Assembly (NCBI GenBank): GCA_934876235.1 | Contig: CAKXKM010000017.1 | Span: 1 to 32,586 of the forward strand | Direction: 5' to 3' | Source of the DNA: Collinsella sp. AF02-46-1 | Lineage (GTDB): Bacteria > Actinomycetota > Coriobacteriia > Coriobacteriales > Coriobacteriaceae | Length of the DNA: 32,586 nucleotides | Shown here: piece after piece, positions 16,770 to 24,649 of the stretch | Layout of the letters: the number at the start of each line of letters is the position of its first letter | Numbering within the stretch: position 1 is the first letter of the stretch | Notes under the pieces: model-generated | Database searches by the model: none | The model's input: only the letters and a program-made list of their open reading frames with translations | What the model was told of the DNA's origin: nothing | Position numbers and translations under genes: made by a program

Positions 16770-17258
16770 TTACGCCTGCTGATAATGCAGGTGCTTCTCA
16801 TCGATATCGGCCAGGTCGCGGTCGAGATAGCGACGCGCGAGCCAGTTTGCCATGGGGAGGTTCTGGTCCAGATAGTTACCGCACTCCTCGGGAGCGGCAC
16901 CGGGGACATCGCCCTCAAAGCCGGCGACAAACTCGAACAGCTCACGCACGAGCGGCAGGATCTCCTCGCTCGTCACCTCGCCAAACACGACGAGGTAAAA
17001 GCCCGTGCGGCAGCCCATGGGACCAAAGTAGACAATGCGGCTCGACCACTCGGCATGGTTGCGAAGGAACGTCGCGCCCAGGTGCTCGATGGTGTGGCAC
17101 TCGGCCGTGTTCATGACCGGCTCCTTGTTGGGCGTGGTCAGGCGCAGATCAAAGGTGGTGACGGCGGCGCCGGTCGCCGGATCGCGGTCGATGCGGCTCA
17201 CATACACGCCGGGCTCGAGCAGCAGATGGTCAACGGAAAAACTCGCGATACGCTCCAT
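16770..17258 (-). CDS. luxS: S-ribosylhomocysteine lyase LuxS
   Basis: LuxS splits S-ribosylhomocysteine into homocysteine and DPD, the precursor of autoinducer-2, in the activated methyl cycle. The protein has 162 residues, the normal length. The metal ligands His55 and His59 lie in HTIEH with catalytic Glu58; Cys83 in MGCRTGFY is the catalytic cysteine, and Cys126 in EECGNY is the third metal ligand. All key residues are present. GAGAGGAAC precedes the ATG. It has its own promoter and terminator, so it is a single-gene unit even though it sits between DUF4867 and the FGGY kinase. Confidence 0.97.
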   Translation of the reverse strand: MERIASFSVDHLLLEPGVYVSRIDRDPATGAAVTTFDLRLTTPNKEPVMNTAECHTIEHLGATFLRNHAEWSSRIVYFGPMGCRTGFYLVVFGEVTSEEILPLVRELFEFVAGFEGDVPGAAPEECGNYLDQNLPMANWLARRYLDRDLADIDEKHLHYQQA

Positions 17259-17284
17259 GGCAGTTCCTCTCGGTAGTCAATTTA

Positions 17285-17349
17285 GGACGGGGCTCTTTTA
17301 GCTGGTTCGAATGATCGCACCAATCATACCAGTCAAAAAAGCCCCGTCC
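17285..17349. other. Long inverted repeat between the FGGY kinase and luxS
   Basis: Arms of 22 bases (17285-17306 and 17328-17349) match at 19 positions, with the outer ten (GGACGGGGCT) perfect. It may terminate transcription from the FGGY kinase. The luxS -10 box lies inside the loop, so termination and initiation would overlap. Confidence 0.55.
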
Positions 17350-17352
17350 CAA
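17323..17352 (-). promoter_or_regulatory. Extended -10 promoter for luxS
   Basis: On the minus strand TATGAT (17323-17328) is preceded by TGG, giving an extended -10. TTGGGA (17347-17352) lies 18 bases further upstream. The start point would be near 17316, about 58 bases before the ATG. Confidence 0.5.
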
Positions 17353-17393
17353 ATGAGCTACCCGGGAATAGCCTGCGGGCGCCGCGCAGCCGC

Positions 17394-18884
17394 CTAGGCA
17401 GTGTAGGCGATGGTCGCGTCGACGGCGTGACGCCAGCCGGCGATCTTTTTGGCTCGCTCGTCGGCAGGCATGGCAGGCTCCACGATGCCGCGGGCGCCGT
17501 AGACGTCAACGACATCGCGCGTGTACATGCCCAGCGCAATGCCGCAGGCCCAAGCCGCACCCAGACCGCTCATCTCGTCGTTGCTCGCAATGCGGATGGG
17601 CGAGCCGACCAGGTCGCTCTCAAACTGCATCAGGTACGCGTCGCGCGTGGGACCGCCGTCAACACGAAGCTCGGCCAGTGCCGCGCCCGAATCCTCGACC
17701 ATCGCATCGATCACGTCGAAGATCTGATAGGCGATCGACTCGTCGGCGGCCTTTACGAACTCCGCACGGCCCGTGGTGCGCGTCATGCCAAAGACGCAGC
17801 CCTCGGCATCGCTCGCCCAGTGCGGCGCGCCCAGGCCAGTGAACGCCGGCACAAAGTAGACGCGGCTCGCCGGATTGGCGGCGTAGCACAGGTCGGTGAC
17901 TTCCTCGGGATTGTTGATGAGTTCCAGGTCGTCGCGCAGCCACGTCTTGACGGCGCCGGCGTAGCTCACGTTGCCCTCGAGCACGTACTCGGTCACGCCG
18001 TCCATACGCCATGCGAGCGAGCTCGAAAGCCCATGCGAGCTGGCGACGAACTCGTCGCCGACGTTCATCATGACCGAGCTGCCGGTGCCATAGGTCGCCT
18101 TGGCCATGCCGCGGCTATGGCAGCCCTGGGCAAACAAGGCGGCGTGGCTGTCGCCGAGCACGCCGTGAATGGGCACGGGTGCCGGCAAAAAGCCGCCCAG
18201 GTCCGTCATGCCGAACAGGCCATCGGAATCGGTCACCTGCGGCAGGCAGGCTGCATCGACGCCAAAGGCCTCGCACACCGGCTCGCTCCAGCAGCCACGG
18301 CGCAGGTCGAAGAGCTGCGTGCGGCTGGCGTTAGACCAGTCGCAGCGGAACTCCGCGCCGCCCGTGAGCGTCCAGACCACCCAGGTATCGATGGTGCCCA
18401 GGCACAGCTCGCCCGCCGCCGCGGCCTCGGCAGCCGCGGGAACGTTCGCGAGAATCCAGGCCATCTTGCCCGCCGGATAGTAGGGCGAGAGCACCAGACC
18501 CGTCGTGTGACGCACCAGCTCGGCCACGCCTTCGCGCGCAGCCAGCTCGTCGCACAGCTCGCGGGCGCGGGCGCACTGCCACACCACGGCATCGCACAGC
18601 GGCTCGCCCGTCGTGCGGCTCCAGGCAACGGTGGTCTCGCGCTGGTTGGAAATGCCAACGCCGGCGATGTCTGCCGGATCGACCCCGGTCTCCTCCACCA
18701 CGGTGCGTGCCACAGCCAGCACGTTGGCGGCGATCTCGGCCGGGTCATGGCTCACCCAGCCGGCCTCGTTGACAATCTGGCGATGTGAGCGGTCGGCGCG
18801 ATGGATCAGATGGCCGCCCTCGTCCACCAGCAGCGCCTTAGTACCCTGTGTGGACTGATCGATTCCGATGATGTATTTGCTCAT
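17394..18884 (-). CDS. FGGY carbohydrate kinase, glycerol-kinase-like with altered pocket
   Basis: This 496-residue kinase uses ATP to phosphorylate a polyol or ketose. The overall match to GlpK is close: YIIGIDQSTQGTK, GISNQRETTVAWSR, AVVWQCARA, GTIDTWVVWTLTGG, VPAFTGLGAPHW and LRVDGGPTRDAYLMQF. Arg82, Glu83, Tyr135 and Asp245 of the glycerol site are kept. However, the GDQQAALF motif of GlpK is GDSHAALF here, and GTGCFMLMN is GTGSSVMMN, so the positions matching Gln246 and Phe270 of E. coli GlpK are changed. With the isomerase and split transketolase just upstream, a ketose substrate is at least as likely as glycerol. There is no glycerol facilitator or GlpD in view. The gene follows the transketolase after 142 bases containing a hairpin. 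An annotator would probably write glpK; I would hold that back. Confidence 0.85.
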   Translation of the reverse strand: MSKYIIGIDQSTQGTKALLVDEGGHLIHRADRSHRQIVNEAGWVSHDPAEIAANVLAVARTVVEETGVDPADIAGVGISNQRETTVAWSRTTGEPLCDAVVWQCARARELCDELAAREGVAELVRHTTGLVLSPYYPAGKMAWILANVPAAAEAAAAGELCLGTIDTWVVWTLTGGAEFRCDWSNASRTQLFDLRRGCWSEPVCEAFGVDAACLPQVTDSDGLFGMTDLGGFLPAPVPIHGVLGDSHAALFAQGCHSRGMAKATYGTGSSVMMNVGDEFVASSHGLSSSLAWRMDGVTEYVLEGNVSYAGAVKTWLRDDLELINNPEEVTDLCYAANPASRVYFVPAFTGLGAPHWASDAEGCVFGMTRTTGRAEFVKAADESIAYQIFDVIDAMVEDSGAALAELRVDGGPTRDAYLMQFESDLVGSPIRIASNDEMSGLGAAWACGIALGMYTRDVVDVYGARGIVEPAMPADERAKKIAGWRHAVDATIAYTA

Positions 18885-18996
18885 GTACTCTCCTGTCTCC
18901 CCCGTCGATTCAAAACTAAAACCCGACGGACAAGGAGCGAGTGGCCGACCGGCTCATGAGAGCGCAGCCGGCCTGCTCAGAATTCAACCTAAAAGG

Positions 18997-19027
18997 ATTG
19001 GTGCAAACCTGTCCCCGATGCACCAAT
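18997..19027 (-). terminator. Hairpin between transketolase and FGGY kinase
   Basis: Perfect 9-base arms (ATTGGTGCA and complement) are followed on the minus strand by CCTTTTAGG. One arm touches the transketolase stop codon. It may lower expression of the kinase relative to the upstream genes. Confidence 0.55.
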
Positions 19028-19968
19028 TACTCTGCGGGAAGGAACTCGACGACCGTCTTGGCGATTCCCTCGCCCGTCAGGCCGTAGTGCGCAAAGACCT
19101 CGGGGCTCGTGCCGGTGATGACCGGCGCATCGGGCAGGGAGAGGCACTTGACCGGACGCGGGCAATGCTCGCCCACGACCTGCGCGACCATGGAACCCAG
19201 GCCGCCGAAGGGGCTGTGCTCTTCGACCGTCACGACGGCGCGCGTGGCGTCGGCGGCCTCGATCACGGCCTCGGCGTCGAGCGGTTTGACGCAGTACATG
19301 TCGAGCACCGTTGCCGAGATACCCTGTTCGGCCAGCAGATCGGCGGCGTCCACGGCGTGGCGGACCATCTCACCGGTGGCGACAATCGTCACATCGGTGC
19401 CGCGACGCACCCAGGTGGCGCGATCCATCTGGAACGGGCACTCGTCCTCGGTGTACACGTCCTCCACCGGGTTGCGGCCCACGCGGATGTAGGCCGGTTT
19501 GTTGTCGGCGACCAGGGCATGCACGAGCTCGGCGGTCTGGAATCGATCGCTCGGCAGATACACGCGCATGTTGGGAATCGCGCTCATGGCGGCGATATCC
19601 TGCGCGGAGTGATGGCTCATGCCTAAGGCGCCGTAGGACACGCCGCCCGAGATGCCGATGAGCTTGACGTTGGTGTTGGAGTACGAAACGTCGACCTTGC
19701 ACTGCTCATACGAGCGCGTGGTCACAAAGGACGCCGGCGAGGCGGCCCAGGCCTTCTTGCCGCACGAGGCCATACCGGCGGCGATACTCACCAGGTCCTG
19801 CTCGGCGATGCCGACCTCAATGGACTGCTGGGGATACTGATCGAAGAACGGCGTGAGCGATGCGGAGCCGCGGGAGTCGGAGCACAGGACGACGATGTCT
19901 TTATCGGTTGCGGCGGCCTCGAGCAGCGTGTCGCAGATAGCCTTGCGGTTGGCGATCTTGTTAGCCAT
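19027..19968 (-). CDS. Transketolase, C-terminal subunit
   Basis: This 313-residue protein holds the pyrimidine-binding and C-terminal domains of transketolase. The catalytic glutamate that activates thiamine diphosphate lies in EVGIAEQDLVSIAAGMA. SPASFVTTRSYEQ, GMSHHSAQDIAAM and VTVEEHSPFGGLGS are further family stretches. It needs the N-terminal subunit encoded just upstream. I start it at ATG 19968, with GGAGG ahead inside the end of the previous gene; the genes overlap by eight bases. Together the two chains move a two-carbon unit between sugar phosphates. A dedicated split transketolase beside an isomerase and kinase points to a specific catabolic pathway rather than the housekeeping enzyme. 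Confidence 0.9.
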   Translation of the reverse strand: MANKIANRKAICDTLLEAAATDKDIVVLCSDSRGSASLTPFFDQYPQQSIEVGIAEQDLVSIAAGMASCGKKAWAASPASFVTTRSYEQCKVDVSYSNTNVKLIGISGGVSYGALGMSHHSAQDIAAMSAIPNMRVYLPSDRFQTAELVHALVADNKPAYIRVGRNPVEDVYTEDECPFQMDRATWVRRGTDVTIVATGEMVRHAVDAADLLAEQGISATVLDMYCVKPLDAEAVIEAADATRAVVTVEEHSPFGGLGSMVAQVVGEHCPRPVKCLSLPDAPVITGTSPEVFAHYGLTGEGIAKTVVEFLPAE

Positions 19969-20797
19969 TGATGGCCTCCTTATGGGCAGCGAAATCGGCG
20001 ATGATCTGGGCATATTCCTCATCGTTGGGCAGGTGATGATGCCAGGCGGCCTTGTCCTCCATAACCGGCGAGCCGTAGCCCTTCACTGTGTTGAGGATGA
20101 TGACCGTGGGCTTACCCTTGGTCTCGGCGGCCAGCGTCAGCGCGGCATCGATGGCCTGGACGTCGTTGCCCGGAATGGACAGCACGTTCCAACCGAAGGC
20201 GGCCCAGCGCTCCTCCTGCGAATCCTGCTTCATGACGTCCTCGGTGCTGCCGCTGATCTGCAGGCGGTTGCGGTCCACGAGCGCGCACAGGTTATCGAGC
20301 TGGTAATTGCCGCCGCTCATGGCGCCCTCCCAGACCGAGCCCTCGGCAAGCTCGCCGTCGCCCATGATGGTGTAGACGCGGTAGCCGCGGCCATCCATCT
20401 TGCCGGCAAGTGCCATGCCCACAGCCACGGGCAGACCGTGACCCAACGAGCCCGAGTTCATCTCGATGCCCTTGAGCTTGTTGTTGGGGTGGCCGATGTA
20501 GGGGCTGCCGAACTTGGAGAAGCGGGCCTTGACGTCATCAAGGTCAAGATAGCCCTCGTGGCAGAGCACCGCGTAGTAGGCCTCCATGGCGTGGCCCTTG
20601 GAGAGCACGAAGCGATCGCGGTTGGGATTGTCGACGGTCTCGGGCGAAATGTTGAGGTGGTTGGCGTAGAGGGTCATCAGCGCATCGATGACCGACATGT
20701 CGCCGCCGATGTGCCCGCCAGCGCCAGCCATGATGATATCGACGCAATCGCGTCGAAGGTCCCAACGCAGGGACTCAAGCTCTTCGATAGTTGCCAT
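19961..20797 (-). CDS. Transketolase, N-terminal subunit
   Basis: This 278-residue chain carries the pyrophosphate-binding domain. The thiamine diphosphate motif runs from GDGELAEGSVWEGAM to the asparagine in DRNRLQISG. SKGHAMEAYY and SGSLGHGLPVAVGMAL hold conserved histidines. The frame is open further upstream, but ATG 20797 lies three bases after the isomerase stop and has GAGGAG ahead in the isomerase end, so I chose it. The tight spacing implies translational coupling with the isomerase. With the following gene it makes the complete enzyme of about 590 residues. D-apulose-4-phosphate transketolase is, from memory, a precedent for a split transketolase in a sugar cluster. Confidence 0.9.
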   Translation of the reverse strand: MATIEELESLRWDLRRDCVDIIMAGAGGHIGGDMSVIDALMTLYANHLNISPETVDNPNRDRFVLSKGHAMEAYYAVLCHEGYLDLDDVKARFSKFGSPYIGHPNNKLKGIEMNSGSLGHGLPVAVGMALAGKMDGRGYRVYTIMGDGELAEGSVWEGAMSGGNYQLDNLCALVDRNRLQISGSTEDVMKQDSQEERWAAFGWNVLSIPGNDVQAIDAALTLAAETKGKPTVIILNTVKGYGSPVMEDKAAWHHHLPNDEEYAQIIADFAAHKEAING

Positions 20798-20799
20798 TT

Positions 20800-22200
20800 C
20801 TACTCTCCTCGCAGGTAAGCTTTGACGTCTTCTTCGATGGGGTCGTACAGGTCGGGGACAATGCCGATGTACTTGCACGCCTCGTAGAGCACCGGCACCA
20901 CGTTGGCGTGAATGGCGACGCAGTGGTGGATGTAGGGGCCCTCGACGATCTTGGCCTCGAGGCGCTTGAGGTTGTCGACCTCGACCCACAGGTAGGTGCC
21001 CATGCCGGCCGGGCCGTCGATGCCGCGGGCGTTGCCCAGCAGCAGCGAGTACTCGCCGTTGTCGCCGTCAAAGCGGGCAAGGGTGAGGTCGCCGTGCTTG
21101 GCCTCGGCCGTCAGCGCGCCGGGGTGATCGAAGGCCAGCGGATAGGTGAGCTTGGGCTTGACGGCCGCGCAGCTGCAGGGCCAGGGGCCGCAGTGCTGCA
21201 GCAGCTCGCCGTTCTCGTTATCGGGATGACGCACGGTCCAGTCGGCGAACATGCCGCGGTGACGGCCCAGGTCGGCGGCCTCGACCATCAGCGCGGTGAT
21301 AGCGCCATGGATGTCGGTCTCGCAGACGATGGGGATGCCCATCTCGTTGAGGATTGCGTTGGCGGCGCAGGGCATAATGCCCAACTCGTCCTGCAGGGCG
21401 TTCCAGCACTGGATGGCGCCGGCGTTGCAGCCGTACTTCTCGACCAGGCGCTTCATGGCAATGGCGAGTCCTGCGACCGCAGGAACCTTGTCTTCGGGGA
21501 TGCAGATCTCAAAGCTGTCACCAATGTGGGCGAGCATGGTTGCCATGGCCTGCTCGTCAGCCTGGGCGTCGCGCACGGCCTGGACAAGCTCGGTCATGGG
21601 GATGGGCGAAAGCTGGATGTTGAACTTCTCGAGCAGCTCGCCCTCGTTGCACATGGTCGACCAGAAATCGAACGGACGGGTGGCCATCTGCAGGATGCGA
21701 GTGTGCTTGAAAGTCTTGACCACGTTGCACACGGCCAAAAAGTCCCAGACACCGCGCTCGAACTCGGGATCGGTCAGACGGCAGTTGGTCATGTAGGTGA
21801 AGGGAACCTGGAAGCGACGCAGGACCTTGCCGGTGGCGAACAGGCCGCACTGGCTATCGCGCAGACGGGTGCCGTCGGGCTCGGGGCGCTCGTCGCGCGG
21901 ACCCCACAGCAGCACGGGCAAGCCGAGCTCGCGGGCAAGGCGGGCGCAGACATACTCGGTACCAAAGTTGGCGTGGCAGAGCATGATGCCGTCGACGCCC
22001 TCGGCGCGGAACTTCTCGACGATAGGCTCGATATGGCTGTCGTCGAACAGCAGGCCCTCGTCGTTGATGTCGTCGATATCCACGATGTCGACGCCGATCT
22101 CGCGCAGGCGATCAGCCGTCAGACCGCGATACTTGATCGCATCCGGCGCGCTAAAGATGCTGCGGCGCGTGGGCACAAAACCGAGCTTGATCTTATCCAT
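20800..22200 (-). CDS. L-fucose/L-arabinose isomerase family protein
   Basis: This 466-residue protein belongs to the FucI/AraA fold family of metal-dependent aldose-ketose isomerases. The family pattern starts at KLGFVPTRRSIFSAP and includes ILMATRP-like ILQMATRPFDFW. A central acidic cluster CETDIHGAITALM near residue 300 and late histidines (YIHHCVAIHANV) are likely metal ligands. It is shorter than FucI (about 590) and slightly shorter than AraA (about 500) and belongs to the broad uncharacterised branch. The product would feed the FGGY kinase downstream. GGGGAGG precedes the ATG. It is the first gene of the minus-strand unit isomerase, transketolase N and C, FGGY kinase, and has operator-like repeats directly upstream. 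The substrate is unknown. Confidence 0.8.
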   Translation of the reverse strand: MDKIKLGFVPTRRSIFSAPDAIKYRGLTADRLREIGVDIVDIDDINDEGLLFDDSHIEPIVEKFRAEGVDGIMLCHANFGTEYVCARLARELGLPVLLWGPRDERPEPDGTRLRDSQCGLFATGKVLRRFQVPFTYMTNCRLTDPEFERGVWDFLAVCNVVKTFKHTRILQMATRPFDFWSTMCNEGELLEKFNIQLSPIPMTELVQAVRDAQADEQAMATMLAHIGDSFEICIPEDKVPAVAGLAIAMKRLVEKYGCNAGAIQCWNALQDELGIMPCAANAILNEMGIPIVCETDIHGAITALMVEAADLGRHRGMFADWTVRHPDNENGELLQHCGPWPCSCAAVKPKLTYPLAFDHPGALTAEAKHGDLTLARFDGDNGEYSLLLGNARGIDGPAGMGTYLWVEVDNLKRLEAKIVEGPYIHHCVAIHANVVPVLYEACKYIGIVPDLYDPIEEDVKAYLRGE

Positions 22201-22226
22201 GTACGTCCTCCCCTAGTCACATGTTC

Positions 22227-22263
22227 AGTAAACAGACGCATGTTTCGTTTTGTTCTGTTTACT
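22227..22263. promoter_or_regulatory. Operator-like inverted repeat upstream of the isomerase gene
   Basis: AGTAAACAG (22227-22235) and CTGTTTACT (22255-22263) are perfect complements with 19 bases between. Further related half-sites (GTAAACGGTAG near 22307, GTATGTAAAC...ACATAC near 22336) fill the AT-rich region up to 22360. This is the likely target of the LacI regulator encoded just upstream. The promoter itself is not clear. Confidence 0.5.
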
Positions 22264-22369
22264 AAATGTTTTACTCTTTTGTTTAAAAGTTTAGCGCGAA
22301 AGTCTCGTAAACGGTAGAGAAATCAGCCTAAACGGTATGTAAACAAACTGAACATACAAGGGAAACAAA

Positions 22370-22393
22370 AAGAGGACCCCGAAGGATCCTCTT
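22370..22393 (-). terminator. Terminator after the lacI gene
   Basis: AAGAGGA (22370-22376) pairs with TCCTCTT (22387-22393). On the minus strand the hairpin is followed by TTTTTGTTT. It is an intrinsic terminator that separates the regulator from the isomerase operon. Confidence 0.8.
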
Positions 22394-22457
22394 CTGAATG
22401 GCACTATGTTAACTGCCCTAGCGAGCTTTGGCACGCTGCAGGCAATGCCGTCTCCGC

Positions 22458-23468
22458 CTAGATTTCGCGCACGCTCTGGCGCTCGACAAAATAGGTCGAC
22501 ACGGCCGTTTTGCAGGTATAGCTCTTGGGATTGCGGATGTTACCCACCAGACGGCGCACCGCGATCTCGCCCACCTCGTGTTTGGGAACATGCACCGTGG
22601 TGAGTGGCGGGTTGGAGAAGGCGCCCAGAGATAGGTCGTCAAAGCCGATGATCGAGACATCCTCGGGCACGCGAATGCCGTGCTCGTTGAACGCGCGCAT
22701 GGCACCCACGGCGAGCACGTCGTTCTCGGCAAAGAAAGCCGTCGGCAGGTCGTCGCGTGAGACGCTGTCGAGCCATGCACCCATATCGCGATAGGCACCT
22801 TCGAGCGTGGTGCCCAGCGTGACGTGCCATGCCGGATTGGCCTCGAGGTCCGCATCCTCAAGCGCTTGGCGATAGCCGCGCTCGCGATCCTTAAAGTTGC
22901 GGATACGAAGATCGCCTGCCAGATAGCCGATTTGCCTGTGACCCTTCTCGATAAGGTAGTCCACGGCGCGCAGCACCGAATCGGTATTGGCAATGACTAC
23001 GGCATCAAAGTACTGGCGGTCGCTCCAGCCGTCGAGCACGATCAGGTGGGCGGCAGCGTTGGCGAACAGGGCGTAATCTTCCTCACCCAGCTCGGTACCC
23101 ATCAGCACGATGGCGGCAGACGGGTCGGCGATCAGGCCCTCGACCTGCGGACGCACGGCGTCCAGGTCGCTAAAGTCGAGCGAGACAAAGCTCGTGCTCA
23201 TGCCGTGGCGACGCGCCTGGCGCTCCACGCCCTCAATAACCGCGGGATGGAAGGTGCTCTCGTCCAGGATGGCGCCCGTCTTGCGCGCGAGCACAAACTG
23301 GATGCTCTCGAGCTGCGTCGACTGCTGATAGCCGAGCGACTGCGCGCACTCCAGGATGACTTTGGCGGTCTCCTCGCTCACGCTGCGCTTGCGGTTGAGC
23401 GCGTTGGACACGGTCGCAGGCGAAAAACCGGTGATGCGGCTGATTTCGCGGACACTTGCTTTGGCCAT
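22458..23468 (-). CDS. LacI-family transcriptional regulator
   Basis: This 336-residue regulator has the LacI helix-turn-helix at its N-terminus (ASVREISRITGFSPATVSNALNRKRSVSEETA) followed by the hinge and a sugar-binding periplasmic-protein-like core (VLARKTGAILDESTFHPAVIEGVERQ to PLTTVHVPKHEVGEIAVRRLV). The start is ATG 23468 with AGGGGGAAC ahead; an open frame further upstream adds residues outside the family. It lies between the nucleoside hydrolase and the isomerase operon. Operator-like repeats occur in its own promoter and before the isomerase, so it probably represses the cluster and itself until a pathway sugar binds. The family fits; the ligand is unknown. Confidence 0.9.
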   Translation of the reverse strand: MAKASVREISRITGFSPATVSNALNRKRSVSEETAKVILECAQSLGYQQSTQLESIQFVLARKTGAILDESTFHPAVIEGVERQARRHGMSTSFVSLDFSDLDAVRPQVEGLIADPSAAIVLMGTELGEEDYALFANAAAHLIVLDGWSDRQYFDAVVIANTDSVLRAVDYLIEKGHRQIGYLAGDLRIRNFKDRERGYRQALEDADLEANPAWHVTLGTTLEGAYRDMGAWLDSVSRDDLPTAFFAENDVLAVGAMRAFNEHGIRVPEDVSIIGFDDLSLGAFSNPPLTTVHVPKHEVGEIAVRRLVGNIRNPKSYTCKTAVSTYFVERQSVREI

Positions 23469-23550
23469 TGTTCCCCCTAGTAACGGTCGCGGTCGAGCAT
23501 CGTGGCCTGACCGCCCCGTGACTCGACAACTAAACGACCGCAAATTCAAT

Positions 23551-23597
23551 CTAAACAGAATAGTAAATGTTTAATAGCTAGTTTAGCCTGTTGTCAA
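23551..23597 (-). promoter_or_regulatory. lacI promoter region with overlapping operator
   Basis: On the minus strand a perfect TTGACA lies at 23592-23597. TATTAA follows at only 15 bases, so the -10 is uncertain. An inverted repeat CTAAAC...GTTTAG (23551-23586) with an inner AGTAAATGTTTA overlaps it, which suits autoregulation. Confidence 0.5.
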
Positions 23598-23670
23598 GCG
23601 AAGCGACGCGACTATTCCCCCAACGGGCGTATTTACTCGGTAGCTAATCTGGATCGGGCACAGAAACCGT

Positions 23671-24645
23671 TTAGCCAAGGATGCGAGCCATGCGTGCCTT
23701 AAACTCCGCGAGGAAACGTGGGGCGTCCACGGTGAGCGCCACGAGCGCGCTCTTATCCGGATCGGACAGACGGTGCTCATCACAGATAGTGCGGCCGCGG
23801 TACTCGCCCAGCAGGTCGACACGAAGATTGCAGCCGAGCGCACCCACGAGCGTGGGATCAATCGCCACGGCAACCGCCAGCGGATCGTGCAGCGCGCAGC
23901 CGCCCAGGTAGGGCGCGTTCATTTCGTACGAACCGATATAGTGCTCGACCATGCTCGCAAACGCGCAGCCAGCCATAGTGCCCGAGCCCGTCCAGCCGGC
24001 AACGTCGCGACGTGTGAGCACCACGCGGTGCGTCACATCCAAGCCCACCATGGTGAGCTTGCGGCCCGAGCGCAACACGGCGTCGGCAGCCTCGGGGTCG
24101 CCCGCCATGTTGGCCTCGGCGCCCGCGCTCACGTTGCCGGGCACGGTAAGCGCACCGCCCATCACGACCACGCGACCGATAGACATCATCGCCGCCGCAT
24201 CACGCTCCAGGGCGAGCGACAGATTGGAGAGCGGGCCGGTCGCCACGTAGATCAAATCGGGGCCATAGGTACGCGCGGCATCAATCAGGTAATCGACCGC
24301 CGCATTGCCATCGGCCGACGTCGCGCCCACCGGCTCGTACGGCGAAGCGGGCACGCTTGCGCCGCCAATACCGTTCTTGCCGTGGATAAGCGTGGTGGAC
24401 GCCGGCGGCGTGTAGGGTTCGGTCGCCTTCATGGGACGATCGGCGCCCAGGTACACCGGCACCTCGGGACGACCCAACAGGTCGAGCACCGCCAAGCAGT
24501 TGTGCGCCGACTGCTCGACGCGCACGTTGCCAAAGCACGTGGTGATGCCGACGAGCTCCACCTCGGGGCTTGCGATGGCATAGGCGAGCGCCATCGCATC
24601 GTCCACACCCATATCCAGATCAAGGATCAGCTTCTTGGTTGCCAT
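23671..24645 (-). CDS. Nucleoside hydrolase (IUNH family)
   Basis: This 324-residue enzyme cleaves the N-glycosidic bond of ribonucleosides to give ribose and free base. The calcium-binding aspartate loop is LDLDMGVDDAMAL, with Asp11, Asp15 and Asp16; the usual DPG reads DMG. Other family stretches are VVVMGGALTVPGNVSAGAEANM, DPEAADAVL and ALHDPLAVAVAID, the last holding the fourth metal aspartate. Length is normal. The ATG lies four bases after the ribokinase stop, with GGAG ahead, so the two are one operon. The enzyme acts in the cytoplasm on imported nucleosides. Purine or pyrimidine preference cannot be read. Confidence 0.92.
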   Translation of the reverse strand: MATKKLILDLDMGVDDAMALAYAIASPEVELVGITTCFGNVRVEQSAHNCLAVLDLLGRPEVPVYLGADRPMKATEPYTPPASTTLIHGKNGIGGASVPASPYEPVGATSADGNAAVDYLIDAARTYGPDLIYVATGPLSNLSLALERDAAAMMSIGRVVVMGGALTVPGNVSAGAEANMAGDPEAADAVLRSGRKLTMVGLDVTHRVVLTRRDVAGWTGSGTMAGCAFASMVEHYIGSYEMNAPYLGGCALHDPLAVAVAIDPTLVGALGCNLRVDLLGEYRGRTICDEHRLSDPDKSALVALTVDAPRFLAEFKARMARILG

Positions 24646-24649
24646 TGTT

